NCBI GenBank assembly: GCA_045576355.1
Contig: JAZNGG010000061.1
Coordinates: 1-64,000, forward strand
Origin: Liminaster sp045576355
GTDB taxonomy: Bacteria > Bacteroidota > Bacteroidia > Bacteroidales > UBA3663
Length of the DNA stretch: 64,000 nt
Reading direction: 5' to 3'
Position numbers and translations under genes: made by a program
In this document: one piece after another, positions 1 through 9,203 of the stretch
Layout: every line of letters starts with the position of its first letter
Numbering within the stretch: position 1 is the first letter of the stretch
Notes under the pieces: model-generated
Told to the model about the DNA's origin: nothing
The model's database searches: none
The model's input: only the letters and a program-made list of their open reading frames with translations

Positions 1-38
1 GGATATACAACGATATATTTAGGAATACAAGAGATTCA

Positions 39-140
<102 letters not shown>

Positions 141-146
141 AATTTT

Positions 147-217
147 TGCCATATGGTGTAATGGTAGCACAGCAGATTCTGGTTCTGTTAGTCTGGGTTC
201 GAGCCCTGGTATGGCAA
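147..217 (+). tRNA. tRNA-Gln (CTG anticodon)
   Basis: A cloverleaf folds with acceptor stem TGCCATA/TATGGCA, a D arm GTG/CAC, an anticodon stem GCAGA/TCTGT enclosing loop TTCTGGT (anticodon CTG, reads CAG), and a T arm with loop TTCGAGC. The discriminator is A217 and CCA is not encoded. The gene sits between two 5S genes and is probably processed from the same rRNA operon transcript. Confidence 0.93.
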
Positions 218-226
218 CTAAATTAA

Positions 227-328
<102 letters not shown>

Positions 329-337
329 ATCTTATAT

Positions 338-370
338 AAGAGGATACGTACTGCGTATCCTCTTTTTTAT
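338..370 (+). terminator. Intrinsic terminator of the rRNA/tRNA operon
   Basis: An 11-bp perfect stem (AAGAGGATACG at 338-348 with CGTATCCTCTT at 354-364) with a 5-nt loop runs into a T-rich tract at 363-370. Confidence 0.9.
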
Positions 371-953
371 TTTAATAGCTTACTCGATAATTAGGCTATA
401 GAGGGCCTCCCCAGAGTTGGATTGAATAAATAAATTATGGGACACTTGAAAAGAAGTGAGGCTATGCATACAGTTAAGCTATTCTAAAGAAAAAGAATTT
501 CACATCAGCTATGCCTCTGAGCATAGCTATAAATTACTAATTCTTGGCATTGATACTCTCAGCGAATGCATTTTAGAGCGATTATTGAAGAAGTTTAGTA
601 TCTCTTCATATTGTTAATAGATTGTTGCAGCAATGATATTGAAACGGTACACCCGGAAAGAGGAGGGGATAATAAATGAAAATTAGTATCTTTTCGGGTG
701 TGCCATTATAGTTCCTATTATAGGATTAATTTATTCAAATCTGCAAAATACTAAAGGAAGTGAAGATTCTTACCAAAAGAATGGGTTGTTGTTGATACGA
801 CTGATCAGGAGAGTGAAATTTATGTAAAGTGTTCTGATGGATTCTAATAACTTGTAGTAATGTTATTCAGGGACCACTAATATTAAGTAGGGTTATGCAT
901 AATATTTGTCCACCCTGCTGCCTAATATTTAATGATTTACTTTGTATTATGAA
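371..953. other. Intergenic stretch without a recognisable gene
   Basis: AT-rich sequence between the rRNA operon terminator and tRNA-Leu. No ORF of useful length is open on either strand. Short frames on the + strand around 706-845 read like pieces of a small membrane protein split by frameshifts, which might be a decayed gene, but this is weak. The one clear structure is the hairpin at 646-704. Confidence 0.5.
646..704 (+). repeat. Hairpin presenting a Shine-Dalgarno and an 11-codon ORF
   Basis: GGTACACCCGGAAAGA at 646-661 pairs with TCTTTTCGGGTGTGCC at 689-704 over 16 positions; the two non-Watson-Crick positions can be G-U pairs. The 27-nt loop holds AGGAGG (661-666), then an ATG nine bases later (676-678) that opens an 11-codon frame ending at TAG 709-711. 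The right arm of the stem lies inside this frame. No T tract follows, so it is not a plain terminator. Confidence 0.5.
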
Positions 954-990
954 AAAATTAAGGTATGTCAATTTGACACACCTTAATTTT
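954..990 (-). terminator. Terminator downstream of tRNA-Leu
   Basis: A long near-perfect palindrome: AAAATTAAGGTATGTCAA at 954-971 pairs with the facing TTGACACACCTTAATTTT ending at 990. Read on the minus strand it follows the tRNA-Leu 3' end and enters a T run (A run at 952-957 of the + strand). It could work in both directions. Confidence 0.8.
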
Positions 991-1076
991 GGTACTCGAA
1001 GCGGGACTCGAACCCGCACAGCCGCAATGGCCAAAGGATTTTAAGTCCTTCGTGTCTACCATTCCACCATTCGAGC
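990..1076 (-). tRNA. tRNA-Leu (TAA anticodon)
   Basis: On the minus strand the acceptor GCTCGAA (1076-1070) pairs with TTCGAGT (1000-994), followed by A and an encoded CCA at 992-990. The anticodon arm has loop TTAA context with anticodon TAA. A long variable arm and a T arm (GCGGG/CCCGC) are present, as expected for a class II leucine tRNA. Confidence 0.93.
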
Positions 1077-1121
1077 AACCGATAGACTATGCAAATTAGG
1101 CTAATTTGCCTTTTGCGGGTG

Positions 1122-1129
1122 CAAAGATA
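1122..1129 (-). promoter_or_regulatory. Promoter -7 element for tRNA-Leu
   Basis: TATCTTTG on the minus strand matches the Bacteroidota -7 consensus TAnnTTTG. It lies about 46 bp upstream of the tRNA 5' end. Between them, at 1091-1109, is a perfect palindrome (GCAAATTA GGC TAATTTGC) in the leader. No clear TTTG -33 partner was found. Confidence 0.6.
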
Positions 1130-1202
1130 CACTTTTGTGTCTAAATACCTAAATTTTTTCTGAGTTTTTTTTCTCTTTTTTCGGATAAAGCAAGAAAAAC
1201 AC

Positions 1203-1210
1203 TATTTTTG
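1203..1210 (+). promoter_or_regulatory. Promoter -7 element for the GH13 amylase
   Basis: TATTTTTG matches TAnnTTTG. It predicts transcription from about 1217 and a leader of roughly 115 nt before the ATG at 1335. No -33 partner was seen. Confidence 0.5.
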
Positions 1211-1334
1211 CATTTCAAATTGATAAAATTATATGTTTTTCCTTCCCATTTATGTATGATTTAATTGTAAATGGTTGAGAAATCTTATAGAAGAAGGTCT
1301 AAATGTTGTTCTAAATTCAAATTTTTGTAGAAAT

Positions 1335-3032
1335 ATGTCTAAGAAAGAGAAGATTGTCATATATCAGACACTTGTCCGTCTTATGGGTAATACAAATATG
1401 ACCCGTAAGCCTAATGGAACACTGACAGAGAATGGATGTGGAAAGATGAACGATATCAACGCGTATTTACTTCGTTCGATCAAGGCTTTGGGGTGTAATT
1501 ATATTTGGTACACCGGTTTGATACAGCAAGCATCTAAAACGGATTGGTCTGCTTATGGTGTGCCTTGTCAGAATCCATATGTTGTGAAAGGAGAGGCAGG
1601 CTCTCCTTATGCTATAACCGATTATTATGCAGTGAGTGCTGATTTGGCAGAAGATCCTTCTCGTCGAATGGAAGAGTTTGCAGAATTGCTTGATCGTACC
1701 CATAAGATTGGGCTAAAAGTCATCATCGATTTTGTTCCGAACCATGTGGCACGAGGATATCATTCTACTTTGGCCCCAGAGGGAGTAAGAGATCTAGGAG
1801 AGGATGACGACAAGTCTTGTGCTTTTTCACGAGATAATAATTTTTACTATATGCCGGGACAAGGTTTTGCCCCTAGTATCGATTTAGGACAAGGAGAAAA
1901 TCAGTATAGAGAGGAGCCGGCTAAAGCTACGGGCAATGATTGTTTTCATCCCTATCCGACAATCAACGACTGGTATGAGACTGTAAAGCTCAATTATGGC
2001 ATCGATTATTGTCATGGTGGTGCATATCATTTTGATCCGATCCCATCCACATGGCATAAGATGCTTCATATTTTGCTATATTGGGCAGAAAAAGGAGTAG
2101 ATGGGTTCCGTTGTGATATGGTTCATATGGTGCCGGTAGATTTTTGGCATTGGGCTATTGCACAAGTCAAGGAGTTATATCCTAATATAATTTTCATTGC
2201 AGAGATTTATAATCCTAATTTTTATAGACCTTACATAGAGTATGGAGGATTTGATTATTTGTATGATAAGGTCGGTCTATATGATACTTTGCGTGCCATT
2301 GTCGAAGGGAGAGGTTCGGCGGCAGATATAACACGTTGCTGGCAGTCCGTAGAGGGCATTTCTGACCATATGTTAAACTTCTTGGAGAATCATGACGAGC
2401 AACGCATTGCCAGTGAATTTTTTGCAGGTTCGCCGGAGAAAGCTCTTCCAGCATTGGTCGTGTCGTCATTGATGAGAAACAATCCATTTATGCTTTATTT
2501 TGGACAGGAGTTAGGCGAACAGGGAATGGATGCAGAGGGATTTAGCGGACGCGATGGTCGTACTACGATCTTTGATTATTGGGGATTGCCATTGATGAAG
2601 ACATGGCAGGGACCGGAGAAGAAATGGAGACGTTTTTCATTGCCTGTTAAGTCTCGTCGTCTCCGTGAATATTATGCTAAAGTTTTAGAGATAGCTACCA
2701 CAACAGAAGTGGTACGAGATGGTTCCTTCTATGATTTGATGTATGCCAATTATAACAATCCCGGATTTGATACATCTCGTCAATATGCTTTTTTCCGAAG
2801 CACGGCATCTGAGCTATTGCTTGTTATAGCCAATTTTGATGCGGAATCCCGTATGGTCTCTCTTAACATCCCTGAAGAGGCTTGGCGATTTGTAGGATTT
2901 GAAAGTAGCCGTCGCCATGTGACTGATCTTTTGACCGGCAAGTGGGATTTTTATTTTATAGATACAAAGCAACCTTTTGAAACAACTGTCCCCGGTTATG
3001 GAGCCGTTGTTTTACGCATTTCTTTAAAATAA
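1335..3032 (+). CDS. Cytoplasmic alpha-amylase family (GH13) protein
   Basis: 565 aa. Glycoside hydrolase family 13 enzymes hydrolyse or rearrange alpha-glucans. The four GH13 signature regions can be read: DFVPNH (residues 132-137), GFRCDMVH with the nucleophile Asp at 261, FIAEIYN with the acid/base Glu at 290, and FLENHDEQR with the transition-state Asp at 354. A C-terminal beta domain follows. There is no signal peptide, so it probably acts on glycogen or imported maltodextrin in the cytoplasm. The reading frame stays open upstream to a TTG at 1275, but ATG 1335 begins a compact start typical of the family and was chosen. The GH13 subfamily and exact specificity cannot be stated. It stands alone, with prs about 100 bp downstream under its own promoter. 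Confidence 0.85.
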   Translation: MSKKEKIVIYQTLVRLMGNTNMTRKPNGTLTENGCGKMNDINAYLLRSIKALGCNYIWYTGLIQQASKTDWSAYGVPCQNPYVVKGEAGSPYAITDYYAVSADLAEDPSRRMEEFAELLDRTHKIGLKVIIDFVPNHVARGYHSTLAPEGVRDLGEDDDKSCAFSRDNNFYYMPGQGFAPSIDLGQGENQYREEPAKATGNDCFHPYPTINDWYETVKLNYGIDYCHGGAYHFDPIPSTWHKMLHILLYWAEKGVDGFRCDMVHMVPVDFWHWAIAQVKELYPNIIFIAEIYNPNFYRPYIEYGGFDYLYDKVGLYDTLRAIVEGRGSAADITRCWQSVEGISDHMLNFLENHDEQRIASEFFAGSPEKALPALVVSSLMRNNPFMLYFGQELGEQGMDAEGFSGRDGRTTIFDYWGLPLMKTWQGPEKKWRRFSLPVKSRRLREYYAKVLEIATTTEVVRDGSFYDLMYANYNNPGFDTSRQYAFFRSTASELLLVIANFDAESRMVSLNIPEEAWRFVGFESSRRHVTDLLTGKWDFYFIDTKQPFETTVPGYGAVVLRISLK

Positions 3033-3089
3033 GTGACAAGGTAGGTTTAAAAAGTTGAGTATTTAAGACTAACCAAACATTAAAATATA

Positions 3090-3097
3090 TATCTTTG
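3090..3097 (+). promoter_or_regulatory. Promoter -7 element for prs
   Basis: TATCTTTG matches TAnnTTTG, 36 bp upstream of the prs ATG. It sits in the gap after the amylase gene, so prs is probably its own transcription unit. Confidence 0.65.
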
Positions 3098-3133
3098 CGG
3101 TGCAAATTGATATTTACCTCCTACAAATAAGCA

Positions 3134-4069
3134 ATGAATAATAATTTTTTAGTATTTTCCGGTCGCGCATCTCGCTATCTTGCTGAGAAAATTTGTGTTA
3201 GTTTAGATTGTCCATTAGGCAATCTGATTATCCAAACGTTTGCAGATGGGGAGTTTGGAGTCTCTTTTGAGGAGACTATCCGAGGCAAACATGTTTTTCT
3301 TGTGCAAAGCACATTCCCTAAGGCTGATAATCTGATGGAGTTGCTCTTGATGATTGATGCAGCTAAACGTGCTTCTGCTGCACACATCATAGCCGTGATC
3401 CCCTATTTCGGTTGGGCTCGACAAGATCGCAAAGACAAGCCGCGTGTAGCTATCGGTGCCAAATTAGTTGCAGACATGTTAAGTGTGGCAGGCATTGATC
3501 GAGTTATCACGATGGATCTTCATGCAGATCAGATTCAGGGATTCTTTGATGTCCCTGTAGATCATCTTTATGCCTCCAGTGTTTTGGCACCATACATAGA
3601 GAAAGAGGTCGGTCTAGAGAACCTTGTCATGGCTTCACCAGATGTAGGAGGCTCCAAGCGTGCACATGCCTATGCTAAATATTTTGGAGTGCCGTTGGTG
3701 ATGTGTTCTAAACATAGAGCTAAGGCCAATGTGATCGAAAGTATGATTCTTATTGGCGATGTTGAGGGCAAGGATGTCGTACTTGTTGATGATATGGTGG
3801 ATACTGCTGGCACAATCACCAAAGCTGCTGACTTGATGATGGAACGTGGTGCTCGTAGTGTTCGTGCCATTGCTTCTCACTGTGTGATGAGTGGGCCTGC
3901 CAATGAAAGAGTAGAGGTTTCTTCTCTCAAGGAGATGGTCTTTACCGATAGCATCCCGTATCGGGGTAGTTGTTCGAAGATACATGTCTTGTCCATTGCA
4001 GATATGTTTGCAGAGACTATACGAAGAGTCATGAATAACGAACCGATTTCATCTCAGTTCTTGATCTGA
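3134..4069 (+). CDS. prs: Ribose-phosphate pyrophosphokinase (PRPP synthetase)
   Basis: 311 aa, the usual length. It makes 5-phosphoribosyl 1-diphosphate from ribose 5-phosphate and ATP, feeding purine, pyrimidine, histidine, tryptophan and NAD synthesis in the cytoplasm. Visible hallmarks are the ATP-site Arg-Gln (residues 96-97 in FGWARQDRK), the catalytic-region His130 in MDLHADQ, the flexible-loop Lys193 and Arg195 (SKHRAK), and the PRPP-binding loop VVLVDDMVDTAGT (215-227). A TAnnTTTG promoter lies just upstream. It is followed by about 370 bp without a gene that contains a hairpin terminator. Confidence 0.97.
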   Translation: MNNNFLVFSGRASRYLAEKICVSLDCPLGNLIIQTFADGEFGVSFEETIRGKHVFLVQSTFPKADNLMELLLMIDAAKRASAAHIIAVIPYFGWARQDRKDKPRVAIGAKLVADMLSVAGIDRVITMDLHADQIQGFFDVPVDHLYASSVLAPYIEKEVGLENLVMASPDVGGSKRAHAYAKYFGVPLVMCSKHRAKANVIESMILIGDVEGKDVVLVDDMVDTAGTITKAADLMMERGARSVRAIASHCVMSGPANERVEVSSLKEMVFTDSIPYRGSCSKIHVLSIADMFAETIRRVMNNEPISSQFLI

Positions 4070-4201
4070 TCTGAATAGCTTCGTGTAATGTTTTTCAAGT
4101 AGAACTACAAAGCAGAGTAACATATTGCATTGGGAAGTCTCCCTTATTTTCTCTCTTCTGTTTACTGAACATTGCTAATGAAGCCTTCTTATAACTTTTA
4201 A

Positions 4202-4232
4202 AAGAGACTGTGTCATTTTGATACAGTCTCTT
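4202..4232. terminator. Hairpin in the prs downstream region
   Basis: AAGAGACTGT (4202-4211) pairs perfectly with ACAGTCTCTT (4223-4232). It lies about 130 bp after prs. On the + strand it is followed by TAAAAAC rather than a T run; on the minus strand it is followed by TTTTA. It is probably a terminator or transcript end for prs. Nothing else recognisable was seen between 4070 and 4440. Confidence 0.55.
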
Positions 4233-4440
4233 AAAAACAAAAGAGCACAAACTATTATGATTTCGTAATTTGGAAATAGAAATTATAGAAATCTCTCTCT
4301 TTTGAGAAATTCTTTTATTTAGATTTCAGCTTCAAAAGATATTGATATAGGTAGGAATTTCATTTTCTCATTTATTTGTGGAGATACAAAATATGAAGTA
4401 AGCATACTATTATAAAATTCATTTAAACATACTTACAATT

Positions 4441-7278
4441 ATGAAAAAGAAAATTCAACGGCTTTATTTTTTGCTTTCGTTTGTCATGATGTGGGCGTTT
4501 GCCGGTGTTGCTGTGGCTCAGATGCCAGAGATGCCACCGTTGCCGATGGATCCCAATGTACGTTACGGAAAGTTAGACAACGGATTGACTTATTACATCC
4601 GTCGTAACAATCTGCCTGAAAACCGTGCAGAGTTTTACATCGCACAGCGTGTCGGTTCAGTCCTCGAAGAGGAAGAGCAGAGAGGTTTAGCTCATTTCTT
4701 GGAGCACATGGCATTCAATGGAACTAAAAACTTCCCTGACAAATCCATGCTTGATTATTTGGAGCGTCAAGGTGTCAAATTTGGAACAAATGTCAATGCC
4801 TATACTTCTATAGATGAGACGGTCTATAATCTTTCTGATGTTCCGACCACAATTCCCGGTCTTGTAGATAGTTGTTTGTTGATTCTTCATGATTGGTCTG
4901 GTTATATATCTTTGGAAGATAAAGCCATCGATGATGAACGTGGTGTCATCCATGAGGAGTGGCGTACTCGTAGCAATGCCGGATTACGTATGTATGAAAA
5001 TGTAGTGTTGCCTAAGATGTTGCCCGGTAATCGTTATGGCGAACGCCTCCCGATCGGTTTGATGTCTGTCATTGACAACTTTTCTTATGAAGCACTTCGT
5101 GCCTATTATCATAAGTGGTATCGTCCTGACTTGCAGGCAGTGATGGTTGTCGGTGATATCAATGTCGATGAGATTGAAGCTAAAATCAAAACTCTTTGGC
5201 AAGACATCCAGACTCCGGCAGATGCTGCTGAGCGTGTTTATTATACCGTAGAGGACAACGTCGAGCCCCTTGTTGCTGTGGCATCTGACAAAGAGATGAC
5301 TGCCAATCTGATGGTGGTCAACTATAAATCTGATCCGCTGCCAGATAACTTAAAACTGACACAATTAGGTTTTGTCAATGATTTGGTACAGAACATTATT
5401 GCTGAAGGTATCAATATGCGTGTCGGTGAATTGGCTCAAAAAGCTGATGCTCCGTTCCTGCAGGCAGGAGTAGATTTCGGTAGTTTTATCGTAGCCAAGA
5501 CTAAAGACGCATTCTCCCTCTCTATCATCTTTAAAGAGGGTGAGTGGAATAAAGGTTTGCAAGCCATGGTTGGTGTCGTTAAAAGTGTGGCTGAATATGG
5601 TTTCACTCCGTCAGAGGTAGAGCGTATCAAAGCTGATATCCTTTCCAACTATGAGAACTACTATAATGAACGTGACACACGTAAAAATGGTCAACTCGTC
5701 AAAGAGATGACTCGTCACTTCCTTGAGTCTGAACCGATGCCCGGTATCGAGTTGGAATATCAGATGATTCAGCAAATTATGCCGGTTCTTACAGTGGAGA
5801 TGATCAACCAAAGTTGTCGTCAGCTCATCACTAAAGAAAATGTGGCTATGTATATGATGGCTCAAGACAAGGAGAGCAATCCGATTCCGACTGAGGCAGA
5901 ACTTCTTGCAGCCTACCAAGCGGCTGTAGCACAACCTGCAGTTGCCTACGAAGAAAAACTCTCCGGAGTAGAACTCATGACTTCATTGCCCAAGTCCGGT
6001 AAGATTAAAAAGGAGAGTACAGGAGCATTTGGTACGACCGTATGGACTCTTTCCAATGGTGCTAAAGTTGTTTATAAACAGACAGACTTCAAGCAGGATG
6101 AGATTATCCTTACCGGATATTCTGCCGGTGGTAGCAAGATTGTCGATCCGAAAGAGAACTTTGTTGTGCGTGACATGATGGGGCAAATTGTCTCATTAGG
6201 CGGTATCGCAGATTTCAGCACGACAGACCTTCCTAAAGTCCTGGCCGGTAAACGGGCAGAACTTCATGTCAATATTAATCGTACACACGAGTCTTTGGGA
6301 GGTAATTGTTCGCCCAAGGATTTGGAGACCTTACTCCAATTGCTCTATCTGAATATGACCGATCTTCGCTATGATGAAGAGGCCTATGCCGCATGGTATA
6401 AACGCATAGAGAGCAGTTTGCTTAATAGTGAGAAGACTCCTCAGTATATTTTGAGCGACTCTCTGAGTCGTACACTTTATGCTGGTCAACCCGAACTCTA
6501 TCCGACCCGCTCAGAAGACTTGAAGCAACTTGACTATAAGCGTTCTTTTGAACTCGCTTGCCGTCGTTTTGATAATGCACAGGACTTCACTTTCTATTTC
6601 ATTGGCAACATCCAGCCCGATTCTCTTCGTCCGTTGGTAGAGCAGTATATTGCCTCTTTGCCTAAGGGCCGTAAAGCAGAGAAGCGTCCGGCTGAAGATG
6701 AATATACTGCCGGTCCTGTCGAAAATCGTTTTGAGATTCCGATGCAAACACCCAAGACCACTGTCTATAATGTCTTCTTTGCTCCGATGAAGTGGACGCT
6801 CAAAGATTATCTGACGATGAATATGCTCTATCAGATCATGAACATTGTCTATACGGAGACTGTCCGTGAGCAGGAGGGTGGTACCTATGGTGTTCAGGTC
6901 TTTGGCTCTATCAGTCATGTCAACTCTTCCATGCGTTTCCTTTATGCCTTTGACACCGGTGCTGAGAAATGTGCACATCTCGAAAAGGTAGCTTTCAAAG
7001 GATTGCAAGACATGGCATCTGCCGGCCCGCGCGAAGTGGACTTCAATAAGGTGCGCGATTTTATGCTCAAAAAGCATGCCCAGGATCTTAAGGAAAATCG
7101 TTATTGGATCAGTCGCATCATCAATCAGGATCTTTATGGCATTGACGAAGTGACCGGCTATGAGGAGACTCTTAAGGCCATCACTGTCGATGATGTACGT
7201 AAATTGGCAGAGAAGATTCTTGCTTCAGACCGCAAGCAGATTGTTGCTACCGGTGTCCCTGTAGAAGAGAAAAAATAA
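4441..7278 (+). CDS. Secreted M16 family zinc metallopeptidase (pitrilysin/insulinase type)
   Basis: 945 aa. The N-terminus is a signal peptide (cleavage likely after AVA, near residue 26), so the enzyme works in the periplasm or outside. The inverted zinc motif HFLEH is at residues 85-89, with the downstream Glu ligand in the DDERGVIHEEW stretch around 165-172. The length fits two M16 halves; the second, inactive-type half carries the conserved REQEGGTYG segment near residue 820 that normally contacts substrate. Relatives degrade peptides; the natural substrate here is unknown. It is flanked by its own terminator at 7305-7339 and reads as a single-gene unit. Confidence 0.93.
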   Translation: MKKKIQRLYFLLSFVMMWAFAGVAVAQMPEMPPLPMDPNVRYGKLDNGLTYYIRRNNLPENRAEFYIAQRVGSVLEEEEQRGLAHFLEHMAFNGTKNFPDKSMLDYLERQGVKFGTNVNAYTSIDETVYNLSDVPTTIPGLVDSCLLILHDWSGYISLEDKAIDDERGVIHEEWRTRSNAGLRMYENVVLPKMLPGNRYGERLPIGLMSVIDNFSYEALRAYYHKWYRPDLQAVMVVGDINVDEIEAKIKTLWQDIQTPADAAERVYYTVEDNVEPLVAVASDKEMTANLMVVNYKSDPLPDNLKLTQLGFVNDLVQNIIAEGINMRVGELAQKADAPFLQAGVDFGSFIVAKTKDAFSLSIIFKEGEWNKGLQAMVGVVKSVAEYGFTPSEVERIKADILSNYENYYNERDTRKNGQLVKEMTRHFLESEPMPGIELEYQMIQQIMPVLTVEMINQSCRQLITKENVAMYMMAQDKESNPIPTEAELLAAYQAAVAQPAVAYEEKLSGVELMTSLPKSGKIKKESTGAFGTTVWTLSNGAKVVYKQTDFKQDEIILTGYSAGGSKIVDPKENFVVRDMMGQIVSLGGIADFSTTDLPKVLAGKRAELHVNINRTHESLGGNCSPKDLETLLQLLYLNMTDLRYDEEAYAAWYKRIESSLLNSEKTPQYILSDSLSRTLYAGQPELYPTRSEDLKQLDYKRSFELACRRFDNAQDFTFYFIGNIQPDSLRPLVEQYIASLPKGRKAEKRPAEDEYTAGPVENRFEIPMQTPKTTVYNVFFAPMKWTLKDYLTMNMLYQIMNIVYTETVREQEGGTYGVQVFGSISHVNSSMRFLYAFDTGAEKCAHLEKVAFKGLQDMASAGPREVDFNKVRDFMLKKHAQDLKENRYWISRIINQDLYGIDEVTGYEETLKAITVDDVRKLAEKILASDRKQIVATGVPVEEKK

Positions 7279-7304
7279 TCGCAGACAGATAATCTTACGA
7301 TGAG

Positions 7305-7339
7305 AGGATGTGCCACAGTTTTGGCGCATCCTTTTTTTG
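7305..7339 (+). terminator. Intrinsic terminator of the M16 peptidase gene
   Basis: AGGATGTGCC (7305-7314) pairs with GGCGCATCCT (7323-7332; one G-U) and is followed by seven Ts. The stretch from here to the guaB promoter at 7611 holds no gene. Confidence 0.9.
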
Positions 7340-7610
7340 TTGGTTATGTTTTCGGTAAAAGTATAAAAGTGATTTGACAGCCTAAAGATCGATTTTTTTG
7401 GGGGGAGGAGAGCGAAAGTGTCCGTTTTTTTAAGTTCCCCTTTTGCGGACATTGCGAATGTTTTCTCGCAGGATTTGTAAGACCTTCGTGCACGAAGTGT
7501 CAAGAATTAAAATGTCGTTCAGAAATGCATTTTCAGGAGGTATCAGTTTAGAGATGGGCAAAAAACAAAAAAAATAGCCTCCCGATACCTCTGCTTTGGA
7601 AAAAACTTCA

Positions 7611-7618
7611 TATATTTG
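7611..7618 (+). promoter_or_regulatory. Promoter -7 element for guaB
   Basis: TATATTTG matches TAnnTTTG. Transcription would start near 7625, which places the in-frame TTG at 7596 upstream of the transcript and decides for ATG 7656 as the guaB start. Confidence 0.65.
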
Positions 7619-7655
7619 CAGGCAACAAAAATATAAACCCCAAACATTACACAGT

Positions 7656-9134
7656 ATGTCATTTGTTGCAGATAAGGTCGTCATGGACGGCTTGACATTC
7701 GACGATGTTCTTCTCGTCCCGTCTTATTCAGAGGTGTTACCCCGTTTTGTGGATCTAAGCACCAAGTTTTCTCGTAACATCACGCTCAATATTCCGATCG
7801 TTTCGGCCGCCATGGATACGGTGACTGAGGCGAAAATGGCCATTGCCATTGCTCGTGAGGGAGGCATCGGTGTAATCCATAAAAACATGTCCATTGAGGC
7901 TCAGGCGCGTCAAGTCAATCAGGTTAAACGTGCCGAGAACGGTATGATCTATGCCCCGGTCACTACTCATGCTACATCCACCGTACGTGATGTCCTTAAC
8001 ATCATGCGAGAGTACCACATCGGTGGTGTGCCTGTGGTGGATGATCACCGCAAGTTGGTCGGCATCGTGACCAATCGTGACCTCCGTTTTGAGAAAGACC
8101 TTAATCGTCCGATCAATGGCGTTATGACTACCGAAAACCTCATTACAGCTCATGTCGGTACAGATTTGGCTGCAGCCGCAGAGATCCTTCAGGAGCATAA
8201 GATTGAGAAACTTCCTGTCGTGGATGACGAGGGCCATCTCATCGGTCTCATCACTTATAAGGATATTACCAAGGCTAAAGACAAACCTTATGCATGTAAA
8301 GATGCTCAGGGTCGTCTGCGTGTTGCTGCCGGTGTCGGCGTGACAGGAGACTCCATCGATCGTGTCAGCGCCTTGGTAGAGGCAGGTGTGGATGCCATTG
8401 TTATCGACACTGCACATGGACACACTAAGGGCGTGGTTAATGTTTTGGAGCAAGTGAAGAGCAAATATACAGACATTGATGTTGTCGTGGGTAACATTGC
8501 TACCGGAGAGGCTGCTACTTATCTCGCCGATGCCGGAGCAGACGCTGTCAAGGTCGGCATCGGACCCGGTTCTATCTGTACGACCCGTATCGTAGCAGGT
8601 ATCGGTGTGCCGCAGCTTACAGCGGTCTATGACGTTGCCAAGGCGCTCAAGGGACGTGGCATTCCGCTCATCGCCGATGGTGGTATCCGTTACTCCGGTG
8701 ATATGGTTAAGGCTTTGGCTGCCGGTGGCTACAGCGTCATGTTGGGTGGATTGCTGGCAGGTGTAGAGGAATCTCCCGGTGAGACGATCCTTTTCAATGG
8801 ACGTAAGTTTAAGTCTTATCGCGGCATGGGTTCACTCGATGCCATGGAGAAAGGCTCTAAGGACCGTTACTTCCAGGATGGAGAGGTCGATGTTCGCAAA
8901 TTGGTTCCGGAGGGAATTGTTTCTCGCGTACCATTCAAGGGTAACCTCTATGAAGTGATCTATCAGATGATCGGAGGTTTGCGTGCCGGTATGGGTTATT
9001 GTGGAGCTAAAGATATACCGACCCTTCATGAGACTTCACGTTTCACCCGCATCACCAATGCCGGCATCCTGGAGAGTCACCCACATGATGTCACCATCAC
9101 TAAGGAGGCTCCCAACTATTCTCGTGGCGAGTGA
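7656..9134 (+). CDS. guaB: Inosine-5'-monophosphate dehydrogenase
   Basis: 492 aa from ATG 7656. It oxidises IMP to XMP with NAD+, the committed step of GMP synthesis, in the cytoplasm. The catalytic loop GPGSICTTR carries the nucleophile Cys308; the phosphate-binding IADGGIRYSGD and the flap region RGMGS are present. Between the two parts of the barrel lie two CBS domains (about residues 90-205), recognisable from the repeated GGVPVVDDH..LVGIVTNRD and KLPVVDDEG.LIGLITYKD patterns. The frame remains open to TTG 7596, but the promoter at 7611-7618 rules that start out. A cyclophilin gene follows after 69 bp and may be co-transcribed. Confidence 0.97.
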   Translation: MSFVADKVVMDGLTFDDVLLVPSYSEVLPRFVDLSTKFSRNITLNIPIVSAAMDTVTEAKMAIAIAREGGIGVIHKNMSIEAQARQVNQVKRAENGMIYAPVTTHATSTVRDVLNIMREYHIGGVPVVDDHRKLVGIVTNRDLRFEKDLNRPINGVMTTENLITAHVGTDLAAAAEILQEHKIEKLPVVDDEGHLIGLITYKDITKAKDKPYACKDAQGRLRVAAGVGVTGDSIDRVSALVEAGVDAIVIDTAHGHTKGVVNVLEQVKSKYTDIDVVVGNIATGEAATYLADAGADAVKVGIGPGSICTTRIVAGIGVPQLTAVYDVAKALKGRGIPLIADGGIRYSGDMVKALAAGGYSVMLGGLLAGVEESPGETILFNGRKFKSYRGMGSLDAMEKGSKDRYFQDGEVDVRKLVPEGIVSRVPFKGNLYEVIYQMIGGLRAGMGYCGAKDIPTLHETSRFTRITNAGILESHPHDVTITKEAPNYSRGE

Positions 9135-9203
9135 TGATTCCTGTAGATGCGTGTGAAGCATTTTTCAACGAACATCAACGCCTCAACGAATTAACCGATA
9201 AGC

